The notes: a model not told the origin generated them from the letters alone. Positions 43,893-52,067 are shown, counted from the stretch's first letter. The stretch is 64,000 nt of DNA from Fen-1058 sp964398185 (GCA_964398185.1 CAYNML010000022.1:8256-72255); one strand, 5' to 3'. Numbers and translations are program-made.

Positions 43893-44450
43893 ATGGGCAT
43901 CGGAATCATACTCGACCTGATCATTCTGTTTGCGCTGGTGGGCGGCGTCTTGTGGAATATGCGGCGCGGCTTCGCGCGCGCGCTCGTGGGCCTGTTCATG
44001 TTGTTTCTGGCCATGACGATCTCGGCGCTGCTCTACAGCGCGCTGTTGGGCTGGTTCGGGCGCGCCGTCAATCCGGCGGCCGCCAATCGCACGTCCGGCC
44101 CGTACATCTTCGGCTTCATGATCATCGTCTTCTATGCCGGCCTGGAATACATGGTCAGCCGCAATTACCCGGGCATGCGCATCCAGCGGCTGGGCGTATG
44201 GGACAACATTCTGGGCGCGGTCGTGGGTGTGGGCTGGTCGTTCCTGGCCATCAGCCTGTTCCTGGTGACGCTGGAATTCTGGACGTTGACGGTGGGGCGC
44301 GGTATGCCGGTGGTCGATCTGTTCGGTAATCTGCTGGCAACGTCGTTCATGGTGCCGGTGTTCCGCCAGTTCTTTAACCTGCCGCTGATCCCGGTGAAAT
44401 TGCTGTTCCCGGCCGGCTTGCCGGAAATTTTTGTGTATTTCACACGTTAA
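43893..44450 (+). CDS. CvpA-like membrane protein
   Basis: A 185-residue integral membrane protein with four hydrophobic segments: about 3-22 ('IGIILDLIILFALVGGVLWN'), 28-52 ('ALVGLFMLFLAMTISALLYS'), 70-88 ('YIFGFMIIVFYAGLEYMV') and 107-132 ('NILGAVVGVGWSFLAISLFL'). The layout (short first loop 'RRGFARAL', four helices) and its place immediately upstream of mutS2 are those of CvpA-family proteins, which in Firmicutes also neighbour mutS2. CvpA is needed for colicin V production and stress tolerance in enterobacteria, with no known biochemical activity. GCAGGTG precedes the ATG; TATACT (43849-43854) may be the -10. Confidence 0.75.
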   Translation: MGIGIILDLIILFALVGGVLWNMRRGFARALVGLFMLFLAMTISALLYSALLGWFGRAVNPAAANRTSGPYIFGFMIIVFYAGLEYMVSRNYPGMRIQRLGVWDNILGAVVGVGWSFLAISLFLVTLEFWTLTVGRGMPVVDLFGNLLATSFMVPVFRQFFNLPLIPVKLLFPAGLPEIFVYFTR

Positions 44451-44476
44451 GCCGGCTGCGTTTGTCGAAGTGAGCC

Positions 44477-44511
44477 AACGGGGGAACAGTCGTCATGTTC
44501 CCTCGTTTGTT
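44477..44511 (+). terminator. Hairpin between the cvpA-like gene and mutS2
   Basis: AACGgGGGAACA (44477-44488) pairs with TGTTCCCtCGTT (44496-44507), followed by TGTTTTCCC. It may terminate or attenuate transcription into mutS2. Confidence 0.5.
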
Positions 44512-44571
44512 TTCCCGCTTCGTTCCTCGCCTGGTCTAGGAGAGGGGACGGGGGGTGAAGTGTAAAGGATC

Positions 44572-46941
44572 ATGCTCGAAGCTCATCATTGGCATACGCT
44601 GGAACTACCCAAAGTTCTGGCAAAACTTGCTCGTTACACCGCGTTCTCGGCCAGCACCGAACTGGCGCTGGCGCTGGAACCTTCAACCTTTGCCGATGTG
44701 GTGCAGCAGCGGCTGGCGGAAACACGCGAGGCCCGATCGCTCCTCACCACGCGCGGCGATCTGAGCGTGGGCGGCGTGCACGACGTGCGCCCCGTGGCCG
44801 AGAATGCCCTGCGCGGCGCGCGACTCTTAGTGCCCGATCTGCTGGCCGTGCGCAACACGTTGATCGCGGCGCGTGATCTGCGCCGCTCGTTAATCAAACT
44901 GGAATCTCAGTACCCCCGCTTGGCTTCGGCGGCCCAGCGGTTGTACGAATCCACCGGCCTCATCAACGAGATTGGCCGCTGCCTGGACGAGAACACCGGC
45001 GAAGTGCGCGACGACGCCACGCCAGAACTGGCCGACGCGCGCCGCTCACTGCGCGAGGTCTTTGGCCGCGTGCAGGAAAAACTGCGCCGCATCGTGGGCA
45101 ATGCGCGCAATGCGCCGTATCTGCAGGAAGCCATCATCACGCAGCGCGGCGGGCGCTACGTCATTCCGATCAAAGCCGATTTCAAAGGCCGCATTCAAGG
45201 CATCGTGCACGATCAGTCGGCCAGCGGCGCGACGCTGTTCATCGAGCCGCTTTCGACGGTGGAACTCAACAATCAGCTGCGCGAGCTGCAACTGACAGAG
45301 CAGCACGAAGTGGAACGCGTGCTGCAGATGTTATCCGCGCTCGTGGCCGCCGACGCGCAGCCCATCATCTACACCGTGGAAGCGCTGGCCGACCTCGACG
45401 TGATCTTCGCCAAAGCAAAATACGCCGACGACAGCGACGCGATCGAGCCGGCGCTGGAGAACGGCCCGCGCGCCACGCTGCGCCTGATCCGCGCGCGGCA
45501 TCCGCTGCTCGATCCGCGCACCGTCGTGCCCATCGACATCGATCCTGACCCCAGCACGCACATCATCGTGTTGACAGGGCCAAACACCGGCGGCAAGACG
45601 GTCACGTTGAAGACTGCCGGCCTGCTGGCGTTAATGACGCAATGCGGATTGCACATTCCGTGCAGTGCCGGTTCGGCGCTCAGCGTCTTCGAGGACATCT
45701 TCGCCGACATCGGCGACGAGCAATCGATCGAGCAGAGCCTCTCCACGTTCTCGTCGCACCTGGTCAACATCGGCGGCTTCATCGATCGCATCGGGCCGAA
45801 GTCGTTGGTGCTGTTCGACGAGTTGGGCGCGGGGACCGATCCGGCCGAAGGTTCGGCGCTGGCCCGATCGATCCTCGATCACGTCAAAGAGACCAAAGCG
45901 ATGACGCTCGTCGCCACGCACTATCCCGAGCTCAAGGTGTGGGCGCACACGACGCCGGGCGCGACGAATGCCTCGGTGGAGTTCGATCCGGAAACGCTGC
46001 GCCCGACCTTCAAGCTCACGATCGGTCTTCCCGGCCGCTCGAATGCCTTTGCCATCGCCACGCGTCTTGGCTTGAAACCAGAGATCGTGGCGCACGCCAA
46101 ATCGATGGTGGCTGAGGGCGATCTGAAGGTGGAAGACCTGCTGGCGGAGATCCATCAGCAGAAGGAAGCGATCACGCAGTCGCGTGAGATCGCCGATCGA
46201 GCGCGGCGCGAAGCCGAAACAATGTCGCGGCAACTGCGCGAACGGCTCAATAAGATTGAAGACGAACGTGCCGAGATTCTCGATCGGGCGCGCGCGGACG
46301 CGCAGGCCCAAGTGGAACTGCTGCGCGAGGAGATCGATCGGCTGCGGAAGAAACTATCGGATGTGCAGCAGCCGGAAGTGGCTGCGGCTGCCGCCGAGAT
46401 CATCGCAGAGATCAAGCAGCTCGAAGAGCAAGCCGAAGCGATTGTGCCGACACCCACGCCCATCGAGAAACCGGCGCTGGGTTCGCGTCGCAAGCCGCGC
46501 GTGGGCGATACCGTCTTTGTCGAGCGCATCGGTTCGACGGCGGAAGTCACCGCGCTCGATCGCGGCCTGATCGAAGTCGCCATCGGCTCGCTGCGCCTGA
46601 AGGTCAAGCCCGACGAAGTGGAATGGCGCGCGTCACCCAAACCCGCCGAAGCGGTTGCTGCTCCCACAAAAGTGAAACTGAGTTCGCAGGCGCGCATGGA
46701 GATCGATCTGCGCGGGCTGCGTGTGGACGACGGCCTGGATGAACTGGCGCGTCAACTCGACGCGGCGTATCTGAACGGCATGCCGTTCGTGCGCATCATT
46801 CACGGCAAAGGCACCGGCGCGATGAAGAAGGCCGTGCGCGAAGCGCTGCACAGCAATCCGCACGTCAAGCGCTTTGAAGGCGGCAAGGATGAGGAAGGCG
46901 GCGAGGGCGTGACGATTGCGTTTATGATTTCTGATCTGTGA
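44572..46941 (+). CDS. mutS2: MutS2-family ATPase with Smr nuclease domain
   Basis: A 789-residue MutS2, which suppresses homologous recombination or rescues collided ribosomes rather than correcting mismatches; it lacks the MutS mismatch-binding domain. Core region and clamp (about 1-300, 'LEAHHWHTLELPKVLAKLAR', 'RGGRYVIPIKADFKGRIQGI'), ATPase with Walker A 'TGPNTGGKTVTLKTAGLLAL' and 'LVLFDELGAGTDPAEGSALA' (Walker B), 'TLVATHYPELK'. Then a coiled coil (about 525-620), a KOW-like segment ('KPRVGDTVFVERIGSTAEVT') and a C-terminal Smr domain ('EIDLRGLRVDDGLDEL', 'VRIIHGKGTGAMKKAVREAL'). AAAGGA lies 4 bp before ATG 44572. It follows the CvpA-like gene. Confidence 0.96.
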   Translation: MLEAHHWHTLELPKVLAKLARYTAFSASTELALALEPSTFADVVQQRLAETREARSLLTTRGDLSVGGVHDVRPVAENALRGARLLVPDLLAVRNTLIAARDLRRSLIKLESQYPRLASAAQRLYESTGLINEIGRCLDENTGEVRDDATPELADARRSLREVFGRVQEKLRRIVGNARNAPYLQEAIITQRGGRYVIPIKADFKGRIQGIVHDQSASGATLFIEPLSTVELNNQLRELQLTEQHEVERVLQMLSALVAADAQPIIYTVEALADLDVIFAKAKYADDSDAIEPALENGPRATLRLIRARHPLLDPRTVVPIDIDPDPSTHIIVLTGPNTGGKTVTLKTAGLLALMTQCGLHIPCSAGSALSVFEDIFADIGDEQSIEQSLSTFSSHLVNIGGFIDRIGPKSLVLFDELGAGTDPAEGSALARSILDHVKETKAMTLVATHYPELKVWAHTTPGATNASVEFDPETLRPTFKLTIGLPGRSNAFAIATRLGLKPEIVAHAKSMVAEGDLKVEDLLAEIHQQKEAITQSREIADRARREAETMSRQLRERLNKIEDERAEILDRARADAQAQVELLREEIDRLRKKLSDVQQPEVAAAAAEIIAEIKQLEEQAEAIVPTPTPIEKPALGSRRKPRVGDTVFVERIGSTAEVTALDRGLIEVAIGSLRLKVKPDEVEWRASPKPAEAVAAPTKVKLSSQARMEIDLRGLRVDDGLDELARQLDAAYLNGMPFVRIIHGKGTGAMKKAVREALHSNPHVKRFEGGKDEEGGEGVTIAFMISDL

Positions 46942-46965
46942 TCTGCGATCTCGGATTGTGGATTG
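46925..46965. repeat. GATCTG word repeat at the mutS2 3' end
   Basis: TGATTTCTGATCTGTGATCTGCGATCTCGGATTGTGGATTG is a run of degenerate TGATCTG/GGATTG words beginning within the last mutS2 codons and continuing to the AGACCT palindrome. Described here in parts: ATTTCTGATCTG, TGATCTGCGATC, TCGGATTGTGGATT. No inverted partner is visible. Confidence 0.6.
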
Positions 46966-46967
46966 CT

Positions 46968-47066
46968 AGACCTGGCAGGTTTTCACCAGTTCATCTGGCC
47001 GAGTTATTCAACTGGAATTGTTCGCCGCGAGTGTGTGAGGATGATCAGCAAAAACCTGCCAGGTCT
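46968..47066. repeat. AGACCT-type palindrome (16-bp arms) between mutS2 and phd
   Basis: AGACCTGGCAGGTTTT (46968-46983) and AAAACCTGCCAGGTCT (47051-47066) are perfect inverted repeats enclosing 67 bp of unrecognised sequence. The right arm is translated as the last residues of the Phd-like protein. The same arms (13 bp) flank 55065-55161. Confidence 0.9.
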
Positions 47067-47281
47067 GTCGAAGTGAGCGGATCGTTAAAGTCGGGGCTGA
47101 TCCAGATTGAGCCGTTGTGCAGGCCGGCCACGTGCTGCCTGGCCGCGACATTGAGCGGCGTCAAACGCGCCACCGGCAAGTTGTTCTGGGTGAGGATGAC
47201 CTCAGCGCCACCGGATACCGTAGACAGCAGTTCCGTGAAACGGCTCTGGGCTTCGCGTACATCGACCGTTTGAGTTGTCAT
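47045..47281 (-). CDS. Phd/YefM-type antitoxin, orphan, with repeat-derived C-terminus
   Basis: A 78-residue Phd/YefM-family antitoxin: 'TTQTVDVREAQSRFTELLST', 'VSGGAEVILTQNNLPVARLT' is the DNA-binding fold, and 'AGLHNGSIWISPDFNDPL' the start of the toxin-binding tail. Normally the tail continues 'PDxFW...' and a VapC/PIN toxin gene follows. Here the coding sequence runs into the right arm of the AGACCT palindrome, which supplies 'TDLAGFC' and the stop, and no toxin gene exists before mutS2. GGAGAG supports ATG 47281. It may still bind DNA; the toxin-neutralising part is damaged. A decayed remnant is likely. Confidence 0.7.
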   Translation of the reverse strand: MTTQTVDVREAQSRFTELLSTVSGGAEVILTQNNLPVARLTPLNVAARQHVAGLHNGSIWISPDFNDPLTSTDLAGFC

Positions 47282-47374
47282 GGCGTCTCTCCGTTCCATA
47301 TTTAGCTGTACTACAAGCGGTAGACGGGCAGTGCGGCAGGCAAGCGTCGAATTACTCGTTACTGGTTACTCGTT

Positions 47375-48268
47375 ATGACCTTCTTCATCGGCTCCGCCGT
47401 CTGGGCGCATCAAGGCTGGGTGGGCAACTTTTTCCCGAAAGGGACGAAGCAGGCCGACTATCTGCGCGAGTATGCCAAGCGCCTCACTACCGTCGAGGGC
47501 AACACCACGTTCTGGGCGACGCCTTCGAGTGAAACCGTTCTGCGCTGGGTGCAGGATACTCCCGCGTATTTTCGCTTTTGCCCCAAACTCCCGCGCGGGA
47601 TCAGTCACACCGGGCAGTTGATGCCACATCTCAGCGAGGCGCAGCGCTTCATCGATCTGATGCGCCACCTCGGCACGCGCCTTGGCCCGCTGTTCCTGCA
47701 ACTCCCGCCGCGCTACTCACCGAAACTGATCAACGATCTCACAAAGTTTCTCGCCGCGTGGCCGCGCGAGGTGCAGCTCGCGCTGGAGGTGCGCCATCTC
47801 GATTGGTTTAGCGAGCCGCATCACTCCGCGCTGAACGATTTGCTGCGAACGCACGATGTGGCGCGCGTGTTGATCGATACGCGGCCGATTCGTAACTTGC
47901 CGGATGCAAAGATCGAGGGTGGCAAGGTGCAGGTGCTGCTGCAGCAGGCGCAAGAGCGCAAACCCGACGTGCCGCTGCTGCCCGAACGGACTGCTTCGTT
48001 TGCGTTTGTGCGCTACATCGGCAATCCCGATGTGATGGCGAATACTGCACTGCTAGATGAATGGGCCGATCGCATGGCGGGTTGGCTGAAAGAAGGTACG
48101 ACCATCTTCGCGTTCTGTCACTGTCCCGACGAAACTTTCTCTCCGCAGATTTGCCGCGAACTCCATCGGCGTGTGGCCGCGCGGGTGCAGATCGATCCGC
48201 TGCCGTGGGACAAAGCAGGGCAAGATGACACGCGAAGCGTGCCCTACACGCAAGCTTCCATGTTCTGA
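47375..48268 (+). CDS. DUF72 family protein
   Basis: A 297-residue TIM-barrel-like protein of the DUF72 (YecE) family: 'FFIGSAVWAHQGWVGNFFPK', 'YLREYAKRLTTVEGNTTFWA' (family motif VExNxTFY/W), 'DTPAYFRFCPKLPRGISHT', 'LGPLFLQLPPRYSP', 'ALEVRHLDWFSEP' and 'AFVRYIGNP'. The function of DUF72 is not established; the fold and conserved acidic and aromatic residues suggest a phosphatase- or endonuclease-IV-like barrel. The gene stands alone, preceded by a short segment with GTTACTCGTTATG-like word repeats at its start, and ends before a CACGGATT hairpin. Confidence 0.88.
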   Translation: MTFFIGSAVWAHQGWVGNFFPKGTKQADYLREYAKRLTTVEGNTTFWATPSSETVLRWVQDTPAYFRFCPKLPRGISHTGQLMPHLSEAQRFIDLMRHLGTRLGPLFLQLPPRYSPKLINDLTKFLAAWPREVQLALEVRHLDWFSEPHHSALNDLLRTHDVARVLIDTRPIRNLPDAKIEGGKVQVLLQQAQERKPDVPLLPERTASFAFVRYIGNPDVMANTALLDEWADRMAGWLKEGTTIFAFCHCPDETFSPQICRELHRRVAARVQIDPLPWDKAGQDDTRSVPYTQASMF

Positions 48269-48278
48269 ATTCAAACAG

Positions 48279-48341
48279 CCACGGATTACACAGATTTCAC
48301 GGATGATGGTTCATATCCGTGTTAATCCGTGTAATCCGTGG
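48279..48341. repeat. Word-repeat hairpin, word CACGGATTACA
   Basis: CCACGGATTACAC (48279-48291) pairs perfectly with GTGTAATCCGTGG (48329-48341), and an inner CACGGAT (48299-48305) with ATCCGTG (48315-48321). Each arm repeats the word two to three times. Confidence 0.9.
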
Positions 48342-48364
48342 TCAGTTAAGAACGCGATTCACGG

Positions 48365-48370
48365 TATAAT
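48365..48370 (+). promoter_or_regulatory. -10 element of the membrane glycosyltransferase-like gene
   Basis: TATAAT 8 bp before the GTG start at 48379 and no Shine-Dalgarno sequence between them, so the transcript is probably leaderless. Confidence 0.6.
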
Positions 48371-48378
48371 GCATCCTC

Positions 48379-49887
48379 GTGAGTCGCTTGAACTGGAAGT
48401 TAATCGCGCTGTGCGCCGCCGCCTTCATTCTCTCCGCTGCCGTGGCGTGGGGCGTGTATGGCTCCATGCCGCACCTGGAAGATGAGCAAGCTAACGTTTT
48501 TCAGGCCAGGGTTTTTGCCAGCGGCAATCTGGCCGTGCGCATGCCCGGCGTGCAGCCCAACTCGTTTTACATCCCTTTCATCCTCAATCAAGCCGGCTGG
48601 TTGTTCGGCAAATATCCCCCCGGCTATTCCTTGCTGCTGCTGCCCGCCGCGTGGACTGATCAATGGTGGTTGATCAACGCCGTGGCCGCCGTGGTCGTCG
48701 TGTTGGGCGTCTATCTGCTGGGGCGCGATCTGTTCGAGGCGCACACGGGCCTGCTGGCCGCCGCGCTGGGCCTGCTCGCGCCGATGTTCATCCTGCTGAG
48801 CGGCGCGCTGGTCTCGCACCTGGTGACGATGGCGCTGTTGACGATCTTCACGTGGGGCTTCATCCGCGCACGCCAATCGGATCACAGACACCCGAGCGGT
48901 TTGGCGGCCCTCGCCGGAATCACACTCGGTCTGGCCTTCATCACGCGGCCATGGACCACGTTCGCCATCGGCCTGCCGTTTGCCGTGCAGGCGCTGATCG
49001 ATCTGGCGCGGCGCGGGCGCGTGGTGTGGCGTCCTTACGGAATCATGCTGATCACCTGTGGCGCGATCGCGGCGCTGCTCCCGCTGTACAACGCCGCGCT
49101 CACCGGCTCGCCGTTCACCAACACCTATGAACTGTGGTGGCAAATGGATCGCATCGGTTTCGGGCCTGGCATCGGCACCGCGCCCGGCGGGCACAGCCTG
49201 TACACGGCCATCATCAATTTCCGGCTGGATTTTCCGATCTTCGGACAGATGCTGTCCGGCTGGCCGGATGTGATCGGTGTGTCGCTGGTGTGGGCGCCGC
49301 TCATCGCCGGGCTGCTGCTGCCGCCGGTGACCAAGCGCGAGTGGGCGCTGCTGCTGCCGCCCCTCATGCTGGTCGGCGCGCACTTCCTCTACTGGGCGCG
49401 CGGCAGCAGTTTCTACGGTCCGCGCTATTACGCCGAAGCGATGCCGTTTTTGTGGCTCATCATCGCGCGCGGCCTGATCAAAATCTGCGCCATCAAAACT
49501 CCGTGGCCGCGCCGCTTCCCCGCAGCGCCGCGCTACGTGGTGTATGCGGCGCTGCCGCTGCTCATCGCGTGGAACATTGTGTACGTCGTCGAGCCGCGCT
49601 TCATGGCCGGCTTCGCGCAGTATCGATCGGCGCGGCGGGCCATCAACACCATCGCGCAGGCCGACGTGCATCACGCGCTGATCTTTGTGAAGGCGCAGCA
49701 GTGGCAGGACTATGCGGCGCTGGGCTGGCTCAACACGCCGCGCGTGTCCGACGGCGATCTGATCTTTGCGTACGACTTTGGTCCATGGGGGAATGCGCGT
49801 TTGATTGAGGAGTATCCCGATCGGGCCGTGTACTACTTTGATCCATCGCAGCCCTATCCGTTGGTGGCCGCGCGCGAGGAGAAATGA
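48379..49887 (+). CDS. Multi-pass membrane protein, GT39/ArnT-like glycosyltransferase fold
   Basis: A 502-residue polytopic membrane protein with about 11 hydrophobic helices. The first extracytoplasmic loop, after TM1 ('LIALCAAAFILSAAVAWGVY'), has 'MPHLEDEQANVFQARVFASG', resembling the acidic DE motif of lipid-linked sugar transferases (GT-C; PMT/ArnT group), and 'LFGKYPPGYSLLLLPAAW' resembles their conserved K-x-P-P-x-x-x-x-L stretch. 'GLLAAALGLLAPMFILLSGA' and 'GLAFITRPWTTFAIGLPF' (R-P) are also usual. It probably transfers a sugar from a polyprenyl carrier to a lipid or protein, substrate unknown. GTG 48379 was chosen because it follows TATAAT at leaderless spacing. Confidence 0.78.
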   Translation: MSRLNWKLIALCAAAFILSAAVAWGVYGSMPHLEDEQANVFQARVFASGNLAVRMPGVQPNSFYIPFILNQAGWLFGKYPPGYSLLLLPAAWTDQWWLINAVAAVVVVLGVYLLGRDLFEAHTGLLAAALGLLAPMFILLSGALVSHLVTMALLTIFTWGFIRARQSDHRHPSGLAALAGITLGLAFITRPWTTFAIGLPFAVQALIDLARRGRVVWRPYGIMLITCGAIAALLPLYNAALTGSPFTNTYELWWQMDRIGFGPGIGTAPGGHSLYTAIINFRLDFPIFGQMLSGWPDVIGVSLVWAPLIAGLLLPPVTKREWALLLPPLMLVGAHFLYWARGSSFYGPRYYAEAMPFLWLIIARGLIKICAIKTPWPRRFPAAPRYVVYAALPLLIAWNIVYVVEPRFMAGFAQYRSARRAINTIAQADVHHALIFVKAQQWQDYAALGWLNTPRVSDGDLIFAYDFGPWGNARLIEEYPDRAVYYFDPSQPYPLVAAREEK

Positions 49888-49947
49888 TCGCCGTTGGGGC
49901 AAGCCCGTGGGTTCGCCCCTGAATCGGGCCGATCCGCGGATCGACCC

Positions 49948-50607
49948 CTACGCCAGAATCTGCTTAATCCACCGCTCGATCTCTTTCATCCCCTGCGCCG
50001 AGACCTTGTGCCCCACGCGATGCTCGTGATATTCGACGCTGGCTCCCCGGCTTTCTAACACCGATCGCGCTGCCCGCGCCCGATCGATTGGCGCCGCGTC
50101 ATCGTGTGTGCCGTGGAGGATGAGGTAACGTGGTAAAGCCGTCTTCGACTGCGCCGCTGCGCCGTTCCGCTCAGACGGCGAATGCGGCAGAAACCCAGCC
50201 AGGGCAATCACTCCGCGCAGCGACTCCGGGTACCTCAGCGAATACGCATAGCTCAGCGCCGCGCCTTGACTGAACCCCATGAGGATCACACGCTGCGGAT
50301 CGATCTGATACAGCGCGATTACCTCGGCCAGGAAGCGCGCCAACACTTCAAGCGCTGCCTGAAAATCGACGTTGTCCAGATCGCCGCGTACTGCCGATCG
50401 GGTCCAGCTAGCGCCGCCGAGCTCACTGGCGTACAGGGCGCGCGGCGCGATCAGCGTGGCGGCGCGGGGCAGCGCGTGATCGAAAATCCACATCACGTTT
50501 TCATCGCCGCCGAGGCCGTGCAGCATGACGATCAACGGGCCGCGCGGCTGGCCGCGCCGCACGCGATAGCGCAGGCCGCTGGCGGAGTGAATGATGTCCG
50601 TGCACAT
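49948..50607 (-). CDS. Alpha/beta-hydrolase, phospholipase/carboxylesterase family
   Basis: A 219-residue serine esterase of the carboxylesterase/YpfH type. 'LIVMLHGLGGDENVMWIFDH' is the oxyanion region, 'VILMGFSQGAALSYAYSLRY' carries the nucleophile Ser in GFSQG, 'ILHGTHDDAAPIDRA' the Asp, and 'VEYHEHRVGHKVSAQGMKEI' the catalytic His. Substrates are probably small acyl esters or lysophospholipids. I chose ATG 50607, discarding an upstream extension that would run through the divergent degV promoter; on the minus strand TACAAT (plus 50614-50619) lies 6 bp before this ATG, so the mRNA is likely leaderless. Confidence 0.87.
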   Translation of the reverse strand: MCTDIIHSASGLRYRVRRGQPRGPLIVMLHGLGGDENVMWIFDHALPRAATLIAPRALYASELGGASWTRSAVRGDLDNVDFQAALEVLARFLAEVIALYQIDPQRVILMGFSQGAALSYAYSLRYPESLRGVIALAGFLPHSPSERNGAAAQSKTALPRYLILHGTHDDAAPIDRARAARSVLESRGASVEYHEHRVGHKVSAQGMKEIERWIKQILA

Positions 50608-50613
50608 GCGGTT

Positions 50614-50637
50614 ATTGTAGCAGAATGAGGTACAATG
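50614..50637. promoter_or_regulatory. Divergent -10 elements of esterase and degV genes
   Basis: TACAAT on the minus strand (plus ATTGTA, 50614-50619) serves the esterase gene at leaderless distance; TACAAT on the plus strand (50632-50637) lies 26 bp before the degV ATG. The promoters overlap back to back. Confidence 0.55.
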
Positions 50638-50662
50638 GGCGTACTTTGCCAAGGAGTGTGTC

Positions 50663-51520
50663 ATGAAGATTGTCACCGATAGCGCCGTCGATCTGCCGGA
50701 GGAGATGTTCGCGCAGTACGGGGTGGAACGTATGCCGTTGTTGATCAACTTCGGCACCGAGTCGCTGCGCAGTGGTATCGACATTCAACCCGAAGAGTTC
50801 TATCGCCGCCTGGCCGCCGATCCCGATCATTTGCCGACGACGGCCCAGCCCTCGGTGGGCGAATTTGTGGAGTTGTACCGGCGCGTTGGACAGCTGGATA
50901 AGGACATCGTGTCGCTGCACGTGTCGTCGGGGTTGAGCGGCACCATCAATTCGGCGGCGCAGGCGGCCAAGCAGTGCCCTGAGTTGAACATCACGCTGAT
51001 CGATACCAAGACGCTGTCCGCCGCGGAAGGTTTCCAGATTGTGGCGGCGGCGCAGGCGATCCGGCGCGGTTGGCCGCTGGAGAAATTGAAGCAGCGCGTG
51101 CAGGACGTGGCCGATCAGACCGACATCTTCTTCACGCTGGACACGCTGCACTATCTGCAAAAAGGTGGGCGCATCGGACGCGTGCAGGCCATGGCCGGAT
51201 CGCTGTTGAACTTGAAGCCGGTGATCACGGTGGACAAAGGGCCGGGCACCTACATCACCGTGGCGAAGGGACGCAGCATGTCCAAGTCGATCACGCTCAT
51301 CGCCGATCAGGTGCAGGAGAAGATGAAGAGTCGCCCCGCGTGGGTGCACGTGCTGCATACTAACTCACCGGTCATGGCGCAGCAGTTGGCCGAATGGGTG
51401 ACACAGCGCCTGCCCACCGCGAAGATCACCACCGGCCAGATCGTGCCGGTGCTGGGGGTGCATACCGGGCCGGGCTGCGTGGGCGCGGTGTGCGGACCGC
51501 TGGATGTGTTGGACGAGTAG
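50663..51520 (+). CDS. DegV-family fatty-acid-binding protein (FakB-like)
   Basis: A 285-residue two-domain DegV protein. In Firmicutes such proteins (FakB) present a bound fatty acid to the kinase FakA. Visible: 'MKIVTDSAVDLPEEMFAQYG', 'PTTAQPSVGEFVELYRRVGQ' (T-S/A-Q-P motif), 'IVSLHVSSGLSGTINSAAQA' (fatty-acid carboxylate-binding S-G-L-S-G-T), 'FFTLDTLHYLQKGGRIGRVQ' and the C-terminal 'LGVHTGPGCVGAVC' (H-x-G-P-G). An AAGGAG precedes the ATG. No FakA-like kinase gene is in the window. It is followed by a word-repeat hairpin and the RidA gene. Confidence 0.93.
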   Translation: MKIVTDSAVDLPEEMFAQYGVERMPLLINFGTESLRSGIDIQPEEFYRRLAADPDHLPTTAQPSVGEFVELYRRVGQLDKDIVSLHVSSGLSGTINSAAQAAKQCPELNITLIDTKTLSAAEGFQIVAAAQAIRRGWPLEKLKQRVQDVADQTDIFFTLDTLHYLQKGGRIGRVQAMAGSLLNLKPVITVDKGPGTYITVAKGRSMSKSITLIADQVQEKMKSRPAWVHVLHTNSPVMAQQLAEWVTQRLPTAKITTGQIVPVLGVHTGPGCVGAVCGPLDVLDE

Positions 51521-51584
51521 ACAAGGAATAGGAAACAAGTAGACAAAGAGGCTTGGTTTTCTTGCTTACTTGTTTCCTTAGCTA
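51517..51584. repeat. Word-repeat hairpin, word GGAAACAAGTAGACAA
   Basis: GTAGACAAGGAATAGGAAACAAGTAGAC-type words on the left face CTTACTTGTTTCCTTAGCTAC on the right; GGAAACAAGTA (51531-51541) pairs perfectly with TACTTGTTTCC (51567-51577). It begins at the degV stop codon and ends 21 bp before ridA. The same word brackets the four-helix-bundle gene at 62378-62854. Confidence 0.85.
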
Positions 51585-51605
51585 CTTTTGCGAAAGGAAC
51601 GACGC

Positions 51606-52067
51606 ATGGCCACCAAGAAGACCGTGAAGAAAACTGTTGCGAAGAAAACTACCACGAAGAAAACCGTTGCTGCGCCAAAAGCCACCAAGCGCACCGTCAT
51701 CAGTACCGAGCTGGCGCCCAAAGCCATCGGGCCGTATTCGCAGGCGATCCGCGTGAACGGCCTGGTGTTCTGCGCCGGGCAGACGCCGATCGATCCGGCG
51801 GTGGGCCAGCTCATCGAGGGTGATGTGCCTGCCCAGACGCGGCGCGTGCTGGAGAATCTCAGCGCCATTCTGGAGGCGGCGGGCACGTCGCTGGCGAAGG
51901 TGGTGAAGACTACCGTGTTCCTGACCGACATGGCGAACTTCAAGGCGATGAATGAAGTCTACGCCGAGTTTTTCCCGGAGCATCCGCCGGCGCGATCGAC
52001 CATCGCCGTGGCCGGGCTGCCGCTGGGCGCGCAAGTGGAAATCGAGTGCATCGCTCTTGGTAGTTAG
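51606..52067 (+). CDS. RidA-family enamine/imine deaminase with Lys-rich N-terminal tail
   Basis: A 153-residue protein whose C-terminal about 125 residues are a complete RidA (YjgF) domain, which hydrolyses reactive enamine/imine intermediates: 'APKAIGPYSQAIRVNGLVFC', 'AGQTPIDPAVGQLIEGDVPA', 'QTRRVLENLSAILEAAG', 'KTTVFLTDMANFKAMNEVYA', 'PPARSTIAVAGLPLGAQVEI' with the substrate-binding Arg (ARST) and the Glu of 'VEIECIA'. Unusual is the first about 30 residues: 'MATKKTVKKTVAKKTTTKKT' then 'VAAPKATK', a disordered Lys/Thr/Ala tail like those of histone-like proteins. AAAGGA lies before ATG 51606; an in-frame GTG/TTG further upstream is less likely. Confidence 0.92.
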   Translation: MATKKTVKKTVAKKTTTKKTVAAPKATKRTVISTELAPKAIGPYSQAIRVNGLVFCAGQTPIDPAVGQLIEGDVPAQTRRVLENLSAILEAAGTSLAKVVKTTVFLTDMANFKAMNEVYAEFFPEHPPARSTIAVAGLPLGAQVEIECIALGS

